Shown here piece after piece: positions 1 to 12,339 of a DNA stretch of 64,000 nt. Source of the stretch: Terfezia claveryi. Taxonomy: Eukaryota > Ascomycota > Pezizomycetes > Pezizales > Pezizaceae. Every line of letters begins with the position of its first letter. The stretch's first letter is position 1. The DNA lies in NCBI GenBank assembly GCA_015179025.1, contig WHUX01000050.1, positions 124,001-188,000 of the forward strand, in the 5' to 3' direction. The position numbers and the translations under genes are program-made. The notes under the pieces were generated by a model, which was not told where the DNA came from, did no database searches, and saw only the letters and a list, made by a program, of their open reading frames with translations.

Positions 1-1262
1 TTCCAAAAAACATAAAGTCTACTCGCAATGCACTGGCGTCCGGGACCCCACCGCCTTCGTCAAGCGCACACAACTTTCCAACCCCTCAAAGCTCAGCCAA
101 GATTATAACTACCTCATGAGTGTTGAGAAGGCCATTACCCGTGGCCCCACACTGTCAATTGATGGGCCTGAGCTCGTGCGGGAAGGCGAGGAAGCGGATT
201 CTGATGAGGATGGTAAGGGAGAGGGTAAGGCAGTCTTGGGAGTGGGGCAGCTGGGGATTGCGGAGAGGGAGAGGTTAGCGAAGCAAATTGAAGTGACGAG
301 GGGGGTTATTGTGAAGCAGGCACCGAGGGGGATGAAGAGGGCGAGGGAGAATGAGACGGCGTTCGTAGGGTGAGTGTATACAGCGCTTATACAGGGCTAT
401 GGATATTTTGTGGGCTAATCACACAAGCAACAGTGGAAGGAAGCGACGAAAAACTGTGCGCTGGACTGTAGAATGGCTTCTCTACGATCAGACTACCAGC
501 ACTAATCTGAGTAGTACAGTAAACGAACCAAAACGCTTTCTCTCTACCCGCGTCCAAGAAAACATTCCACTCGCCGAAGCTTTCCTAACAAAACTTCACA
601 GCAAGTCCAATACTCGTCCAATACCTATCGCTTCTACTCCTACCTCCATTCCATCCAGGAGTTCTAATCCACTTCTGCAACAACCTATTGCCTCAAAAGC
701 CTCCCGCCGCGCATTCACCTCCACCTGCAGCTTCTACCTCAAAGCAGCTAATGTCCCCGCAAATAAACCTACTTTGATTGAGCTTACCCCAGAGAAATCT
801 TTAGCCCACGCATTGAAGGGACAAGTGGTGTTGGAGTTTCCGGCCGTCGTAGTAGTTGCCAAGGGGGCGGAGGGGATTCTTGCGCGATGGGAGGTGCTGG
901 AGAAACCTAAGGTGGAGGTTAAGAAACCAGAGGTCATGAAAAAAGGTTGGACCCTGGGAGGGGAAGGGGATGGTGGGGAAATGGGAGACGGAGGTGGGGA
1001 TGAAAATGGCAGGAATGAAGCGGAGCTCGAGATGGAAGGTAATCCGCCCCCCGATACTTCCGCTTCTGCTCCCCATGACAGCAAGGCAGCATCACATTCT
1101 GCGGCACATTCACAAACAGCAAGTATCAATGCGTCAGATTATCAGACATCTTACCAGACATCACCAGCACTGCTGCCTCCCGCAGTATTATATGAACCCT
1201 TCCCGAGAGCTGTCGACTCTAAATCAGAATCGTTACTGCCGTCACCGGCAGAAGAGGTGTAA
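1..1262 (+). CDS. BCD1: Box C/D snoRNA accumulation factor BCD1-like protein (5' partial)
   Basis: The reading frame is open from the window edge, so the start and most of the HIT zinc finger are missing. The first residues keep the end of the finger (HK, Q-C-x-G-x-RD, then FVKR), followed by an NYLMSVEKA block that resembles the BCD1/ZNHIT6 family. Exon 1 runs to 369. A 64-nt intron (370-433, GTGAGT..CAG) joins in phase 2 to exon 434-1262, which continues with basic GRKRRKTVRWTVEWLL and then LSTRVQENIPLAEAF, the conserved BCD1 core after the finger. Family knowledge: BCD1 acts in the nucleus in assembly and stability of box C/D snoRNPs. The C-terminal third is Gly/Glu- and Ser/Pro-rich low complexity. 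Identification rests on motif order; the missing N-terminus prevents checking all zinc ligands. Confidence 0.72.
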
Positions 1263-2546
1263 TCCAAGACAGCCACAGGTGAATGTCCCCTGTTTTGAAA
1301 AAGGTAGCATAGCGTATGTATGATATAGGAGCATTCAATACACAAGGGCATACTTATTATACCTTTCAATTTTTACGGTTTCATTCATATGGAATGTGAT
1401 GTAACTGTTTGAGGTATTCTGTTGGGGAGTAGAGTGGGGGCCAAAGGGGAAGTTCTAGGTTGGCTAGGGAGTTGGAATGTGGAGTAAATATAGGGGGCGT
1501 ACCAGAAAAAGCAGGGCCTGGGTCCAGAGGCACCACAGCTTCCAATATTTAATTTGTTATATTGTCGACATGCACCATTCAACAACATGCCTCAGCTCGG
1601 CCGGTCCTTTGATCCTTACAATGGTGCAACCAGACTACTTACAATGCCGATCCCCGTGGAATAGTGTGAACGTTACGGGATACCCCGCCATAACGGAGGA
1701 TCAAGCAGGCGGTAATCAGTACTACACCATGCATGCGGTATCTTCCAGCCCCCTCAAAAAAAATCAATGCTCACCTCAGCTACCTATGTGTGTATATGCT
1801 TGAGACAACTTATTGGTAAAATGTGAAATATCACATTATTGGGGCCTCTTACTATGCACAAGTGCGTTCCCTTACAGAACTAGGCTATCAACCCAAACAT
1901 GGCGGCTGCCTGAGGAACTCTCACACATTCACCTCTGAACTCTATCCAAGCCCACCAAGGGAAATCTTTCAGCCATCTAATATTGAAGAATACCAAAATA
2001 GTGGTGTATCTAGCCCACCGAAGGAGCCAGTTTCTCGAACTATTCTCAGAAATGTGGTTATAATGAACCGTTCAATATCCTGAAGCCTCATCCTGGCCTA
2101 TTGAACGCAGCACCCTGTGTACTCACTGCTGGTATAGGCACCACATTTTCCAACATCACCCTCGCAGTAGGTAGGTTGAATGGATATGGACACTTCCCTT
2201 ACTTTAATAGGGTGGGAACACGAATAACCTTCATGGGGCCCCGAGGTCAAACCTTTGTATTGGAACACATGACGACAGCTTGCTTCCCATTAAGAAAGTA
2301 TTGATACACCTGTGCGGTGCATAGAGGGCATTTGGGTTGATCCTGGCGTGGCGGAAGCTCCTGAGCCGGGTTGGCGGGACGAACGTGGCGGTGGGGAGTA
2401 GGAGAGGTGCAGGGGGTTATTCGGGACGTTGGACTTTTGAGGGCCTTGCATCTGAACGTGTGTGGGTGGCGCAATGATTATGTACTCGAGGTTCCGTCGA
2501 AGCCACATGTCTTGCCCCAGATACAATGCCAACCTCCACTGACTAG
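1263..2546. other. Intergenic region without a convincing gene
   Basis: Small overlapping ORFs here show no domain or splice-consistent structure. One copy of the dispersed decamer AACCAGACTA lies at 1628-1637. The region must contain the first exon of the thiamine pyrophosphokinase gene, because the frame closes at a TAG just before 2547 that fits an intron acceptor (CTGACTAG). I could not place that exon. Confidence 0.5.
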
Positions 2547-3503
2547 ATTGCCCTATGGGACCCAAGCTCCTTCAGAAACCAGCCGCACGGATATGTCTTA
2601 TTGCTGTTAAACCAGCAAATCAAAGATATTACCTTTCTAAAATATCTTTGGACCAACGGTATGTATCGTGCTCAGCCTAGCGAAAACACCGCGAAGGCTA
2701 CACTGGGGCAACAACCAATAGCAAAATTTCGGGTTTGCGGTGATGGAGGCGGAAACCAACTATACGATGCTCTAGACGAGAAATAGCGTGGTGCTTATGT
2801 ATATCTCTTCACTCAACCTATTGTTGCCCAAGACCAAGCCAGACCAGCCCAAGAACTAACTCGTATTGCTGCAAAGACCCCCAACGCGATTTGTGGAGAT
2901 CTAGACTCACTGCGTCCTGAGGTTCAAGAATACTACGCATCCGTGGGTGTTGACGTCGTGCACGATCCTGACCAGGATTCAACCGACTTTGGGAAATGCC
3001 TGGAATACATTCAGAAGCACTACAGGCCTTCCAGCCCAGGAAAGCTGGTTGATCATGTTGTTACGATCTTTGTATACAATGCACTCGGAGGGAGAGTCGA
3101 CCACGCATTCCACTCGATTCACCAACTGCACCTTGCTATTTCTCAGGAAGGTTCTCAACGAAAGAAAATGTTCTTGCTCTCGGAGGAAGGGATCACATTC
3201 CTGTTGGTGAAGGGTGAGAATCAGATCAGCTCGCCGAAGGAGTTTTTCGGTCCGGCCTGTGGAATAATACCCGTGGGTGGGCCAAGCGTGATAACGACAA
3301 AAGGTTTGGTATGGGATGTGACTGACTGGGAGACTACGTTTGGGGGAAAGGTGAGCACTAGTAACGTATTGAAAGAGGAGGTTGTTACGGTTTTCACGAC
3401 AGAGCCAGTGCTCTCTTCACGGTGGAAATCAAAGCGGCAGCCTTTTGAGTTGCAGGCTAAAGATAGAACCAACACTTATTTCAGGTGCGAATCGGAGAGA
3501 TAA
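2547..3503 (+). pseudogene. THI80: Thiamine pyrophosphokinase (Thi80-like) with one in-frame TAG
   Basis: The protein would pyrophosphorylate thiamine to TPP. Supported exons are 2547-2658, 2722-2798 and 2877-3503, with introns 2659-2721 (GTATGT..ATAG) and 2799-2876 (GTATAT..AAAG, CTAAC branch). The joined frame gives the expected family blocks in order: LLLLNQQI, RVCGDGGGNQLYD, AICGDLDSL, DPDQDSTDFGKC, NALGGRVDHAFHSIHQL, then the C-terminal FLLSEEGITFLL, GIIPVGGP, TKGLVWDVTDWE and GGKVSTSN. The nucleotide and Mg binding motifs (GDLDS, DQDSTDF) look intact. The oddity is a TAG at 2784-2786, right after LYDALDEK, in frame with conserved sequence on both sides. No GT donor lies between the conserved DGG block and this TAG, so ordinary splicing does not remove it. 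An upstream first exon is needed and was not found. It may be a pseudogene, a readthrough gene or a sequence error. Confidence 0.75.
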
Positions 3504-4520
3504 ATACATGCATAGGTGCCGGAGGCCAAAATATATAAAGAGATTGGTCCAACTGAATCAATTGGGACAATAATAGGCGATTCTCATCATCCTACGCTGC
3601 GCACGAGGGTATACTCGGTTTGGAATTTGGGTTTTCGGATGCCTTCGATGGTATTGATGGTCGGAATATGGGCACGATCACTGCATCGCATCAGTCGCGC
3701 ATGTTTATATCATATGATCCACCAGCCGTGAAGCTCACTCACTTAGCCTGCAGCTCGTTTCAGGGGTATGATTCGGTAGGTAAGCTGCCGGGAAGTTGGC
3801 GTTTCGCTTCGCAGTGTTGAAGCATTTGGACAAATGCTGTTTGCTGTATCGAAAATTCAATTGCTTCAACATGCGTCAACAAGACCGTACAGTAGAGACA
3901 GAGCTGACCTGAAGCAAGTACACACACGGAGTCTGTGCGGGCTGCTGGCCGTCCAATTGGAGGACGGTGAGTAGGTACTTTGCAAATGCACTATCATAAC
4001 ACAGCAAGCCAACGATCAATCGAGGGGGCTGTTACACTTGCAGCCGGTTGTTGTGATTCATTTTGTTTGATAACACACCATCCCCGCCGGAGTGTAGCTG
4101 CATGCATGGGTTTGCCTTCTTCGTTCTTGCAGCAGGTGTCAACGCTTCTCGAGCTGACGGTTAATCTGCGAAGAAACTAATCTTAACTGGCCCCCCCCCC
4201 CCCGGCAGGCACCTTGCACTCCTTTCTTCGAGAATGCTTTTTTGCGTGCAGGAACCGCAACCCTAAGATTCATTTATTCACGCTCTGAATTCGATTTGAT
4301 ATTTACGGCCCCGGCGTCACTTTAGAGAAATTCGCTAGTTTGTTGATTTTATTCAGGGTTGGTACGAAAACTTGGGTGGCAGGCAACACCAAACATAAAA
4401 CCTGTGGCGACTGGTAGGCAAATTGCACTGAATTCCTAGTTTCTACGGCTCCCCTGGGGTGTTGACTCTAAGTTCAGTTTTCTAACTCCATTCTCAGTCA
4501 AAGTTGCCTTCCCATCAAGA
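3504..4520. other. Intergenic region; 5' flank of the membrane-protein gene
   Basis: No supported gene. A run of C lies at about 4190-4203. The last few hundred bases should hold the promoter and leader of the gene starting at 4521; no clear TATA box was identified. Confidence 0.4.
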
Positions 4521-7237
4521 ATGTCCCCGCCGGCTTCTCCATCAACTTCTCCCCGCACTGACTTGCGGCATGGTGTCATCCCAGACACTGATACAGATAT
4601 TTTACCCGATGGAAAGCCACAAAGACGTACAGCATCCGATTCAGGGAAGGGCCTCAGCGGGACGTGCGAAGATACGTTGGACGTTGAAGATACAAAGGCC
4701 AAAGCGGCAAGGAAGCTAGTATCCGGTGCCTCCAAGGGTGGGGCTGGCAGAAACGGGAAGAGCGGTGGAGTTAAGCAAATAACCGACTCAGCAAATCTAT
4801 CATTAGAGGGTTTAATGGGTGCATTGGGGACCGGTTTTGGCGGTGGATCTCCCTCACCAACATTATCGCCTAGTTCTTCGAGGGCACAGTCGCCAGGAGC
4901 TGTAACAACCACCACTACTACCTCAACATCCCCAATATCAAGCCACAGTGGGGTAACTGGGTCTCAAGATGGCCTCTCCTCCCTGTCACAACTTGCTCCA
5001 ATTCCACCCGCACAGCAAGACACCAATACACCGGCGGTTGCGCCTTTCTTACCGGGAGGCCTGACCAAAAACAACAATAATAATACCTCTTCTCCTACAC
5101 CATCTCTCTGTGGTAGTAAATTCACCGCTCTGAAGCGTGTTAAGAAGGGACCAGCTTCAGTGAGCAACAACCAACCTGCAACAGCAGGTGATGTTCATAC
5201 ACATACAAAACGCCCAAGTATCACAAGTGGCACCACAGAGGTCGCTAGTACTAGCCCGGGGGCTATTGATGCAGCAGATTATGGCATTCATGGGAAAAAG
5301 CTTGCAACAATGTTTTCTAACCCTGTTCCTGGTACGCCGCCCTCTCATAGTGTAGAAAGCACAGAAGTCACGCCGGATCTTGTCCTTTTGCACATAAGCC
5401 TCATTATTCCACCGAACTCTTCTCCGGCATATGCAAGACATCAAAGGAAAATGTTGAGGCGCAAGAGGCTTGATGATGAGAGTAGTACACTATCTGTATC
5501 TGATCTTGGATATAGTGACGAGAACGCAACAGGTGATGATGCGGACTCAGACAGCCTGGAGCCGGGCCCATTGAGCATGCTAAGTCCGGTGGTGTATCAA
5601 CGTGGGATCCTCATCCCGCACCCACGAGGGGATTATGTATTGCTACAGCGGGAAGTTGGCAAGACTCTTGGACTACCTTTCGTCAACGGGGAGGATGGAG
5701 AGAATGTTGTTACAGATGAGTTCGGTGGAGTGCAAGGCAAAGGGTGGCAGATGAGAGTTTACGCAAGGAACGGTTGGCTGACGAAGGGCGCGTGGGAAAG
5801 AGCTTGGCGCGAAATGGAGCGCGTGGATGTGGAGATCCTTGAGACAGAGCGAACTAGCGGCAAGCAAACGAAACCCAACGCAAGGAAGACAAAAACGAAG
5901 CAGATTCAGGGTATGGGTTCGGAATCTGGATTAGGTTCGAGAAGTAGTAGTTATCTTCGAGACGGCTATGCTGGGCTTGCAGGACAACCTCGTCATTTCC
6001 CCCCGCTAGTGGCGACTCAAGTGGTGATGTTGTCTTCTCAGACCCTGAAGACTCTCTTGACGAGGATCTGGCCGCCGATAATTTGGAGGTCCATGATAAT
6101 GATGCAATCAGGCAAGGTAACAGCAGTATTTATGAAGATGGAAGTTCAGCGGATGTAGCCGGAGAAAAGGACAATAACACCTTTGAGCATTCAGATGTTG
6201 AGGACATTGAGAGGGGTGATACTACCCCTATATTCCCACGGCGTGTAAAGAGGGCTCCGTTACAGCTGGAAAATGGCACTGTTGGTGATGGGGAGTTGGA
6301 GGAGGCATACAGAGCACACGGAGAGAATTTGGACGAACCTGTAATTGATGAGGAGTATGCAAATGATGCTACAGACCTACAAGATACGCCACCTTCACTA
6401 TCAGGCTCTACGAAAGAGCCTTACTTAGTTCCCCACAGCCGCTCAAGCTCGCCAGCTGGATCTAAGGGAAGTCAAGTCCGGGGGAAATCTCCAAACTCAA
6501 GCACCGAGGGCAAGCGTCAGGTGCACCCTTACCAATACGTTCTTGACCTCCTCAAACCCATTGTTCTCACTGGTCTCGTCGTCACCGGCGCCATGTACTT
6601 TTTTGGGCCCACTCATAAAAGGAATCGTAGATATGGTTCCTGGAACATGCGCAACGGGAAGCAGATACGCATTGACGAGGAAAATTTTGACATGGATCAA
6701 GACGTTGAGGATCATTGTGCTGGGTACGCAAGGGAAGTCGAAATGTGGCGTAGCTGGAAAGATAGTCATAAAGACGGTGGAAGCAGTAGTGGAGCGATGT
6801 TAAAGAAAGGAGTTCATGGTGACTGGACAGTCACAGTAACGCAGACAGTCACACAAAGAATTGTCAACGCTGGTGCAACACAGATCGTCGTTGAAATTCC
6901 AAGCGGAGAGGCACAGTTTCCGCTGGGGCCACTAGGATTGTCCGAGAGGGAGACCCAGGACTCGGAAGAGCTCCCACTCGAGACTGCCACTGACAGCCTC
7001 CCAGCTATACCTTTACCCACGTCAACTACCGATGACAGTGCTACTGGTGCAGAGCTTAAAGCTGTTGATGAAGAAGCGCTAGTTGGGGAGGACAATAGCA
7101 AGTTAGATATGGCACCGGATTCCAGAGATAATATCGAAAGGGAAGACGCAGAAGGAAGTGTAGACTCCGAAGAGGCTCCTATTGAAGACTCCAACACCGG
7201 TGGAAAGTGGTTTGGTAAAATTGGGAAGATTTTCTAA
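4521..7237 (+). CDS. Large low-complexity protein with one transmembrane segment, unknown function
   Basis: Two exons, 4521-5910 and 6042-7237, join across an intron 5911-6041 (GTATGG donor, pyrimidine-rich TTGTCTTCTCAG acceptor) in phase 1, giving 861 residues. I do not recognise the family. The N-terminal 260 residues are Ser/Thr/Pro-rich and probably disordered. A more ordered central part carries PDLVLLHISLIIPP, then a basic RHQRKMLRRKR patch, and SPVVYQRGILIPHPRGDYVL followed by NGWLTKGAWERAWREMERVD. After the intron is an acidic stretch, then a hydrophobic segment (PIVLTGLVVTGAMYFFG, around residue 590) flanked by basic residues. The C-terminal 270 residues are acidic. A single-pass organelle or ER membrane protein is plausible, but that is inference from the hydrophobic segment only. 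Without the intron the gene would wrongly appear as two overlapping ORFs. Confidence 0.65.
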
Positions 7238-8168
7238 TCTGTGAATAATACTGATATTGGTTGGCTGGGGCTAAATTGCTTAATTGATGGTTCTCCAACT
7301 CTGGCTGTGAATTATTTCTTTTGTTTGTATGATTTACTTTTTTGTTCATTTACGCGCGGTGCCTGGTTCACGCCTCCTTATCCTCCCATTTCCGCTATTT
7401 GATATCTCCATATAGCCATCTAGTTTTACTAGATGCCTACCATTTTACCGTTTTCTTCTCGTTTTGGTCCGATGCATGGATATGACTGTTGCTTTGTTTG
7501 TGGGATAGTACCAATGGGGGCATATTGACAGACGGCGTGTTTTATTCGACTTTTTTTCCCTTATCCATGATATGTTTTGATTTTTTTCCTTATTCTTTTT
7601 TTTTGTTGCTAGGGGGCAAGCTCGGGAAAGGGAAGACTGTACCTTGTACGAATTTTAATGAATACACCCATGGAACTTGACATCTCATGTTGCATAACGG
7701 TAACCAGTCGGTTGGTCACCGGAGCCATCACTGGCACGCATTCAAGCTTGTTTACAGCCGCAAGGGTCTTCACTGCCGTGCCTGTGGCTTTTTGTGCGAC
7801 AGTCAACGAGCACTGATGCAGGGCCAGCTGCCGGAGTCGAAGATGTGGTCATAGTCTGGTTGGTGGGGCCGAGTGGGCCAGCACTAGTTCCGAATTTCGC
7901 CTACCAGATACTTGTTCTTATTTATCAGGAACGCTCCTACAAACTATTGATTATTTATGATTCCGGCAAACATAAGTATGTACCTATGTACTCGTATGCA
8001 ACGTTGCATATGTCGGGCTCCGTAAACAAACGTGACAAAAGACCCTTATCCCATTGGCTTGGTCTGTTGCATAAACTAACCCCGATAACCCGATCGTCGT
8101 GCCGGTACGGTACCTAAGAGCCCTTGAAGAAAAATAATATTATTATATATTAATATTAATATTAATAT

Positions 8169-8201
<33 letters not shown>

Positions 8202-8486
8202 CATAATAATAATCCCAAAAAAAAATCACAAGGGGCGAATTAAGATAACGTGCAGCCCTGCCTGACCAGGAAAGAAGAATCACACCTGACCAGCCGCTGC
8301 CGAGTCTACATTCCGTTTTTTTTTTTTTTCTTTTCGTTATCTATTTAAAAAGTCCCTCAATTCCTCCCTCTTTTTCGCACTAGGAACACATCTCTCTAAC
8401 GTCGTCTTTATCCTCTCCCCTCTCCCTTTCGTGCGATTTACATACAGCAAGTCAATCGTTTGATACAAATTAAAAATCAAATCACA
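7238..8486. other. Intergenic region between membrane protein and phosphate carrier
   Basis: Contains a T-rich 3' flank (7540-7610), one reverse copy of the AACCAGACTA decamer (7852-7861), an AT microsatellite (listed separately), and a pyrimidine-rich leader just before the phosphate carrier start. No coding region is supported. Confidence 0.45.
8133..8212. repeat. AT microsatellite, (TAATAT)n grading into (TAA)n
   Basis: About 80 bp of simple A/T repeat: TATTAATATTAATATTAA-type units followed by at least ten TAA/ATA triplets with one interruption. It lies about 275 bp upstream of the phosphate carrier start codon. Confidence 0.9.
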
Positions 8487-9740
8487 ATGGCAGCTCCAGC
8501 AGTTTCCTCTTCCGTGCCGGTCGCAGCAGCTCCCGTGGTTCCTAAGAAGTTGAGCGGGTTCGATCTCTACTCGAGGTTTGCGTTCGCGGGTGCAGTGTGC
8601 TGTGGTGTCACTCATGGAGCTTTGACACCTGTTGATGTGTAAGCCTTTTTAAGCCTTTGCTCTCATTCCTTTTGTTTTCTTTTGCAGGTGGCCTGGTGGG
8701 GCAGGTAAGGAATTTGGCGCAGGGTCGGCAGTTTGGCCTATAGACCATAAGCTGTGCAATTGAAGGCTATTGAATCGTATTCTTGTGAATTCGACTGGCC
8801 TTCTGCAGTGTCAACTGTCGCCTGTACTTGCTTCTGTCATGTCTTTTATAAGTTTTTACAGCATAATGGCTAATAATCCCGTAGCGTCAAGACTCGTATC
8901 CAGCTTGAGCCTCAGGTCTACAACAAGGGTATGATCGGTGGTTTCCGCCAGGTCATCCAAAATGAAGGCGCTGGCGCCCTCCTTACTGGCTTTGGCCCTA
9001 CTGTTGCTGGTTACCTCCTCCAAGGTGCCTTCAAGTTCGGAGGTTACGAGTTGTTCAAGCAACAGTCTATCAACATTCTCGGCTATGAGACTGCTTCTCA
9101 AAACCGTACTGCCGTCTACCTCGGATCCTCCGCTCTTGCTGAGTTCTTTGCCGATATTGCTCTCTGCCCCTTAGAGGCTACCCGTATTCGTCTCGTTTCC
9201 CAGCCAACCTTCGCTACTGGTCTCTTGTCCGGATTCTCGAAGATCCTCAAGACTGAGGGTGTCGGAGCTTTCTACTCTGGATTCGGCCCTATCTTGTTTA
9301 AGCAGGTTCCTTACACCATGGCCAAGTTCGTTGTCTACGAGAAGGTCTCAGAGGCGGCCTACCAGGTCTTTAAGAAGGAGGAAATCGGAAGCTCTGGACA
9401 GACCGCCGTCAACTTGGGATCTGGTTTGATTGCTGGTTTCGCTGCTGCCTTCGTTTCCCAGCCAGCTGACACTATGTTGTCGAAGATCAACAAGACTCCG
9501 TAAGTAGTCGTACTTCTATTCAAGCAAATAAATTACTAATAACTTTATAGAGGCCTCCCAGGTGAAGGAACCACCAGCCGTCTCATCAAGATCGGAAAGG
9601 AGCTTGGTATTAAGGGCTCATACACTGGTATTGGTGCCAGGTTGTTCATGGTTGGTACTTTGACTGCCTTCCAGTTCGCCATCTATGGTGACGTGAAGAA
9701 GGCATTGGGCGCGGTGGGTGCCGTTGAAATAGGAAAGTAA
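8487..9740 (+). CDS. MIR1: Mitochondrial phosphate carrier (Mir1/Pic2 type)
   Basis: Exons 8487-8638, 8885-9499 and 9551-9740; introns 8639-8884 (GTAAGC..GTAG) and 9500-9550 (GTAAGT..ATAG) keep phase. The protein is about 318 residues, normal for the SLC25 family. Three carrier repeats are visible, each with a Px(D/E)xx(K/R)x(K/R) signature: TPVDVVKTRIQ in repeat 1, [10 protein letters not shown] in repeat 2 and [11 protein letters not shown] in repeat 3. The short Ala/Pro/Val-rich N-terminus before [16 protein letters not shown] matches phosphate carriers, and the [16 protein letters not shown] / GGFRQV blocks are typical of this subgroup rather than of ADP/ATP carriers. It should import phosphate with protons across the inner mitochondrial membrane. 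Whether it equals yeast Mir1 or Pic2 cannot be settled here. Confidence 0.93.
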
Positions 9741-11190
9741 AATACTCTACGCTGAGAGGTGTGGGCGGTAATAATGAGATTCCATTCTTCTTGGGTTTGG
9801 CATTTATAGACTCTGGTTGCTAGGGGGGATTGGCAGTTGGGTGGATCAAAAAAAGGGGGTTGTTTGTGCTTTTTACAGTTGCCAGCCTTTTTAACTGGGT
9901 TCTATTAATTTCCTCTAGATATTTTGCTATCATTACTTGTCTGGGTGCCATTATCGTTTTCCTCGTGATTAATCCTTTTCTTTTTTCTTTTTTTTACGAC
10001 TGTACTTAGATATTTCATCATCAACATGTGTCATCTGATCATCTCTATGCTTATTCTCGGTCATCCTCCATCTCCTCTCCCCTTCTTAACTTTGAAAGAG
10101 GTACACCCCTTTTTTATCCCTTTTGCACTGTTCTCGCTTTTGTATATACATTTCAGTGAGGTGAAGTGCTTATTGATGTGCCACAGATATTAGAACATCA
10201 GATTTTAGTTCGCTGTCTGGCTGGGTATATTTGTCGAAGCTCACACACTCAATTTATTCTATATAGTGCGCTGTCATCTGGGAAGGAGGGGGGGGAAGGG
10301 GTCGCCTCACAATACCCATATTGATATTACTCATCACGAGGTAAGTACGGCGTCGAGGGTTTCTTTTCGAGAATGCCTTTTGGTTCTGGGGTCATGATTT
10401 TCCCACTTTACATGCTCTAGAGTAATTTCAATTCCATAAACAGCCGCGGGGGGGGGGGGGAGAACGCAAGGACTGGAATTGCAATTGTAGTGCAGACATG
10501 CTAAGGAACATGTTGATGGATATGCAAGAAAACTCACTTACCCTGAACCGACAATAAAATCTAGAACGACAGGTAGGCAGGCAGGCACAGGAACAGGTAA
10601 CACCTCCATCCTTTGATCTAGCTATGTGACTGGCACATTGCCGGATCTAGCTCCATCTGCATAGGTAAGTTTGTCCTGTAGTCTTCTCCTATACATGGTC
10701 GATGGTCTCGAGGACTATCACCTACCACCACCACCACCACCCTGTGGCTAGAGCCCTGCCTTCATAATGTCTAGTAAATTCAACCTCGTCATGATACAGA
10801 ATTTCTATTATTGGAACTCTATTGTTTTTTAAGTTGAAACTCGTCAAATGGACCACTAAATAAAAGAGGCCAGCCTATTCCTATTTCTCTTCCTCCTCAC
10901 GCATCTTGTTACTATATATCGTCCATCTACTTCTCCGGCTGCACAGCCCTTGCCCGCCCGTACCGGCTTATAGGGCTCTGGGCTCGCCCAAGTCTTCCCT
11001 GCCCCCCCGAACGCGTCTATCTATTAGGTTCCATTTTTTTTTTTTGTCCGCTGAAATCGATATCTCAGGTTCTAATAGAAGGTATAGCGGACAAAAACTA
11101 AGTATCTACACCAATATAGCGGATGTTCTACGGAGAATATTTGTATTTATTTCGACATTGATCTGATCCGGGCGGGGATGCAGAGACTGG
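9741..11190. other. Intergenic region with no supported gene
   Basis: Holds the 3' flank of the phosphate carrier, a G run at 10449-10460, a short CCA repeat near 10725-10742, and at 11036-11097 a pair of inverted 12-mers (TTTTTGTCCGCT and AGCGGACAAAAA). Small ORFs show no recognisable domain. Confidence 0.4.
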
Positions 11191-11329
11191 GATCCCCAAA
11201 GGAGGGTTTGTGCCAACCAGACTAGAGCCAGCTATGTAGAACCCAATTAGGCGACGGGCATACTGCATTAGGGCATGCAGCTCATATTCATCAAACTGCA
11301 TATTCAGACGGACCGGAACTCATTCACAG

Positions 11330-11783
11330 CGATTTAAGTGGCAAACAATCATAAGGTGACTCTTTCTATTACATCACATTTATAGACGACTTTACCCGCA
11401 TGGCATGGGTGTATTATTTAAAGGCCGAGTCGGATGCATATCAAATTATTATTGACTTCATCACTTTCATCCAAAGGCAGTTCAATACCACCGTTTTATC
11501 TGTCTTAACTGACAATGGCGGTGAGTATACCAAGGTTGATTGTACATACTTCAGACAACAAGAAATACAGCATATAAGGACACCTTCTTATTCCCATGAA
11601 TCCAATGGCGTTGCAGAAAGCTATAACTGGTCAATACAGACAATGGTCAGAGACATGCTCACTTACATATCCGATAACACATTATGGGCAGAAGCATTCT
11701 CAACCGCCGTTTATTTAAAGAACCGCCTTCCACATACGCATTTACAAGGGAGAACTCCCTACGAAGCCCTCTATAAAAGCTAA
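11330..11783 (+). pseudogene. Copia integrase core fragment
   Basis: An upstream frame gives GPELIHSDLSG, the first catalytic-Asp region. After a frame break the ORF from 11400 carries LTDNGGEYT (second Asp) and HESNGVAESYN (the Glu), spaced as in a D,D-35-E retroviral-type integrase, then ALYKS where the open frame ends. The catalytic residues are still readable but the frame is broken upstream and ends early, so the fragment is not functional on its own. Confidence 0.85.
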
Positions 11784-12023
11784 ACCATCAATAAGACACT
11801 TGCAACCTTTTGGACAGCAATGCTTTGCACACAAGTACGAGGAAAACAGACCTAGTGGCAGCAAACTTTTTTTCAAAAGCAGAAAGTGCAGTATTTGTTG
11901 GCTATATGGATAGTACCTCCATATATCTACTAAACAACGAGCGCATTAAGACCATTAGGACCGCTCTGTGCTTCTTTATACCCCACGAGCACAGGCCTAC
12001 CCACAAGCACGAGTTCATCGACA

Positions 12024-12080
12024 AGCCTTCCAGCGAGCCTTCCAGCGAGCCTTTCCAGCGAGCCTCTCCAGCGAGCATAC
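12024..12080 (+). repeat. Short tandem repeat inside the copia remnant
   Basis: Four imperfect copies of a 12-14-bp unit with consensus GAGCCTTCCAGC lie between the integrase and reverse transcriptase fragments. They encode a Ser/Glu/Pro-rich linker in the ORF at 11810-12088. Confidence 0.75.
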
Positions 12081-12339
12081 AAGTATGACTTAAGACCTAG
12101 AAAAATGGCAAAAATAGCTGCTATAGCCCAGGATGTGCCTTCAACTCAGCGTCCGATCCCATTCAGCTACCCACCGCGAGCTAGCTTGCTTGCAGCCAAT
12201 ATAACCAACGAACCTAAAACATACTTGCAAGCAACAACGGGGCCCGATGCCCCCAAATGGTTCGCGGCAATGCAGGCAGAACTCCAAAAACCGCAACATC
12301 GTCGGCTCCAAATCGGTGTATAAAATAAAAGAGAGATAC

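Noticed and set aside
734..1129. Minus-strand ORFs of 62-131 aa
   Set aside because: Antisense shadows of the BCD1-like exon 2 with Ser/Pro bias only.
2943..3503. Thiamine pyrophosphokinase starting at an ORF beginning at 2943
   Set aside because: Conserved blocks GDGGGNQLYD and GDLDSL lie upstream of this point, so it is internal.
11029..11100. Inverted TTTTTGTCCGCT / AGCGGACAAAAA as a terminator or MITE
   Set aside because: Only 12-bp arms with no flanking duplication; too weak to call.
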